In this document: in pieces, positions 20,932 through 21,362 of the stretch
Layout of the letters: every line of letters starts with the position of its first letter
Position numbering within the stretch: the stretch's first letter is position 1
Source of the DNA: JASJHI01 sp965371355
GTDB taxonomy: Bacteria > Actinomycetota > Acidimicrobiia > Acidimicrobiales > Ilumatobacteraceae
Direction of reading: 5' to 3'
DNA: 21,362 bases
NCBI GenBank assembly: GCA_965371355.1
Contig: CBDUYD010000031.1
Span: forward strand, 1-21,362
Notes under the pieces: generated by a model
Told to the model about the DNA's origin: nothing
Seen by the model: only the letters and a program-made list of their open reading frames with translations
The model's database searches: none
Position numbers and translations under genes: made by a program

Positions 20932-21362
20932 CTCCGACCTGCACGGTAGGTCGACGTGACGGCCTCGGCAACGTCGGCCGGGGTGTCGACGATCGCGGCC
21001 GCCCCGGCCCGTTCGAGTTCGCTCCGCGATCCGAACCCCCAGGCGACGCCGAGGCAGTCGATGCCGTGGTCGTTGGCACCCTCGACGTCGTGATCGCGGT
21101 CGCCGATCATCAGCACGTGGTCGCCGGCGGAGACATCGAGTTGCACCAGCGCGTGGGCGATCACCTCGCCCTTGGTGCGTCGATGGCTGCCGACCTCGAT
21201 CGTCGCCCCCGCCTGGACGTCGAAGTAGTGGGACAGATCGAAGTGGTCGACGATCCGTACGGCGGTCGTCTCGGGCTTCGCCGTCGCCACCGCCAACGTG
21301 TACTCGGCGGCGAGCACCTCGAGCATCTCGACGATTCCGGGATAGAGCTCGTTCTCGAAGAG
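20928..21362 (-). CDS. HAD-superfamily phosphatase, phosphoglycolate-phosphatase-like (partial)
   Basis: 144 residues are visible; the N-terminus with the nucleophile Asp lies beyond the right edge. The frame is open to base 21362. Visible landmarks are FENELYPGIVEMLEVLA (cap/core junction), AVATAKPE (motif II Thr), RRTKGEVIAHAL (motif III Lys) and VLMIGDRDHDVEGANDHG (motif IV, GDRxxD). The end GVAWGFGSRSELERAGAAAIVDTPADV is typical of Gph/PGP-type hydrolases. It dephosphorylates a small cytosolic phosphate ester such as 2-phosphoglycolate, although the substrate is a family-level guess. It overlaps the downstream membrane protein gene by ATGA. Confidence 0.85.
   Translation of the reverse strand, partial: LFENELYPGIVEMLEVLAAEYTLAVATAKPETTAVRIVDHFDLSHYFDVQAGATIEVGSHRRTKGEVIAHALVQLDVSAGDHVLMIGDRDHDVEGANDHGIDCLGVAWGFGSRSELERAGAAAIVDTPADVAEAVTSTYRAGRR

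Overview
The window is about 21 kb of gene-dense, very GC-rich DNA. By eye it is roughly two-thirds G+C, with frequent GTG starts, many 4-nt stop/start overlaps and several likely leaderless promoters. The gene content is a form II CO-dehydrogenase-like cluster, a GabD-like succinate-semialdehyde dehydrogenase, a Tat-exported PhoD lipoprotein, DUF3179, CaiB and MazEF. Together these suggest a free-living actinobacterium, perhaps an Acidimicrobiia/Ilumatobacter-like lineage. That placement is inference from style and content, because no rRNA or marker gene is present. No tRNA, rRNA, CRISPR array, transposase or phage gene was seen.

Layout. (1) 1-2345: the 3' end of a D-2-hydroxyacid dehydrogenase (+) runs into a perfect 14-bp x4 tandem repeat. 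Facing it is a minus-strand unit of a TlpA-like thioredoxin, a polytopic Lgt-like membrane protein and an HpcH/HpaI aldolase broken by a one-base frameshift. (2) 2346-5954: a hairpin-bearing intergenic region, then a Tat lipoprotein PhoD phosphatase/phosphodiesterase divergent from the dehydrogenase. Two copies of a REP-like element follow. (3) 5955-10091: a CaiB/BaiF-family protein with unusual domain order, divergent from an FAD monooxygenase plus DUF3179 pair. The pair ends at an 86-nt hairpin. (4) 10092-13907 (minus): MoxR ATPase, VWA/CoxE-like protein, a small XdhC N-domain protein, an XdhC/CoxI protein and a MazE-MazF toxin-antitoxin pair. (5) 14077-14805: an SDR with a non-canonical active site, divergent from moxR across a strong dyad. 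(6) 14787-20377 (minus): coxS-coxL-coxM, a class I methyltransferase and a PAP2-family membrane protein. (7) 20524-21362 (minus): a HAD phosphatase (cut by the window edge) coupled to a small membrane protein.

The main functional story is the molybdenum hydroxylase locus. The structural genes are in S-L-M order, and the large subunit carries AYRGAGR, the form II signature, instead of the form I AYxCSFR loop. The maturation genes moxR (CoxD-like), VWA (CoxE-like) and two XdhC/CoxI pieces lie about 3 kb away on the same strand. They probably load or sulfurate the Mo cofactor. The substrate is probably not CO, or at least is unproven. The methyltransferase and PAP2 genes trail the structural genes closely enough to be co-transcribed. 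A three-copy heptamer (TCGGGGA) lies upstream of coxS, and a nested inverted repeat lies between moxR and the SDR; both are candidate control sites.
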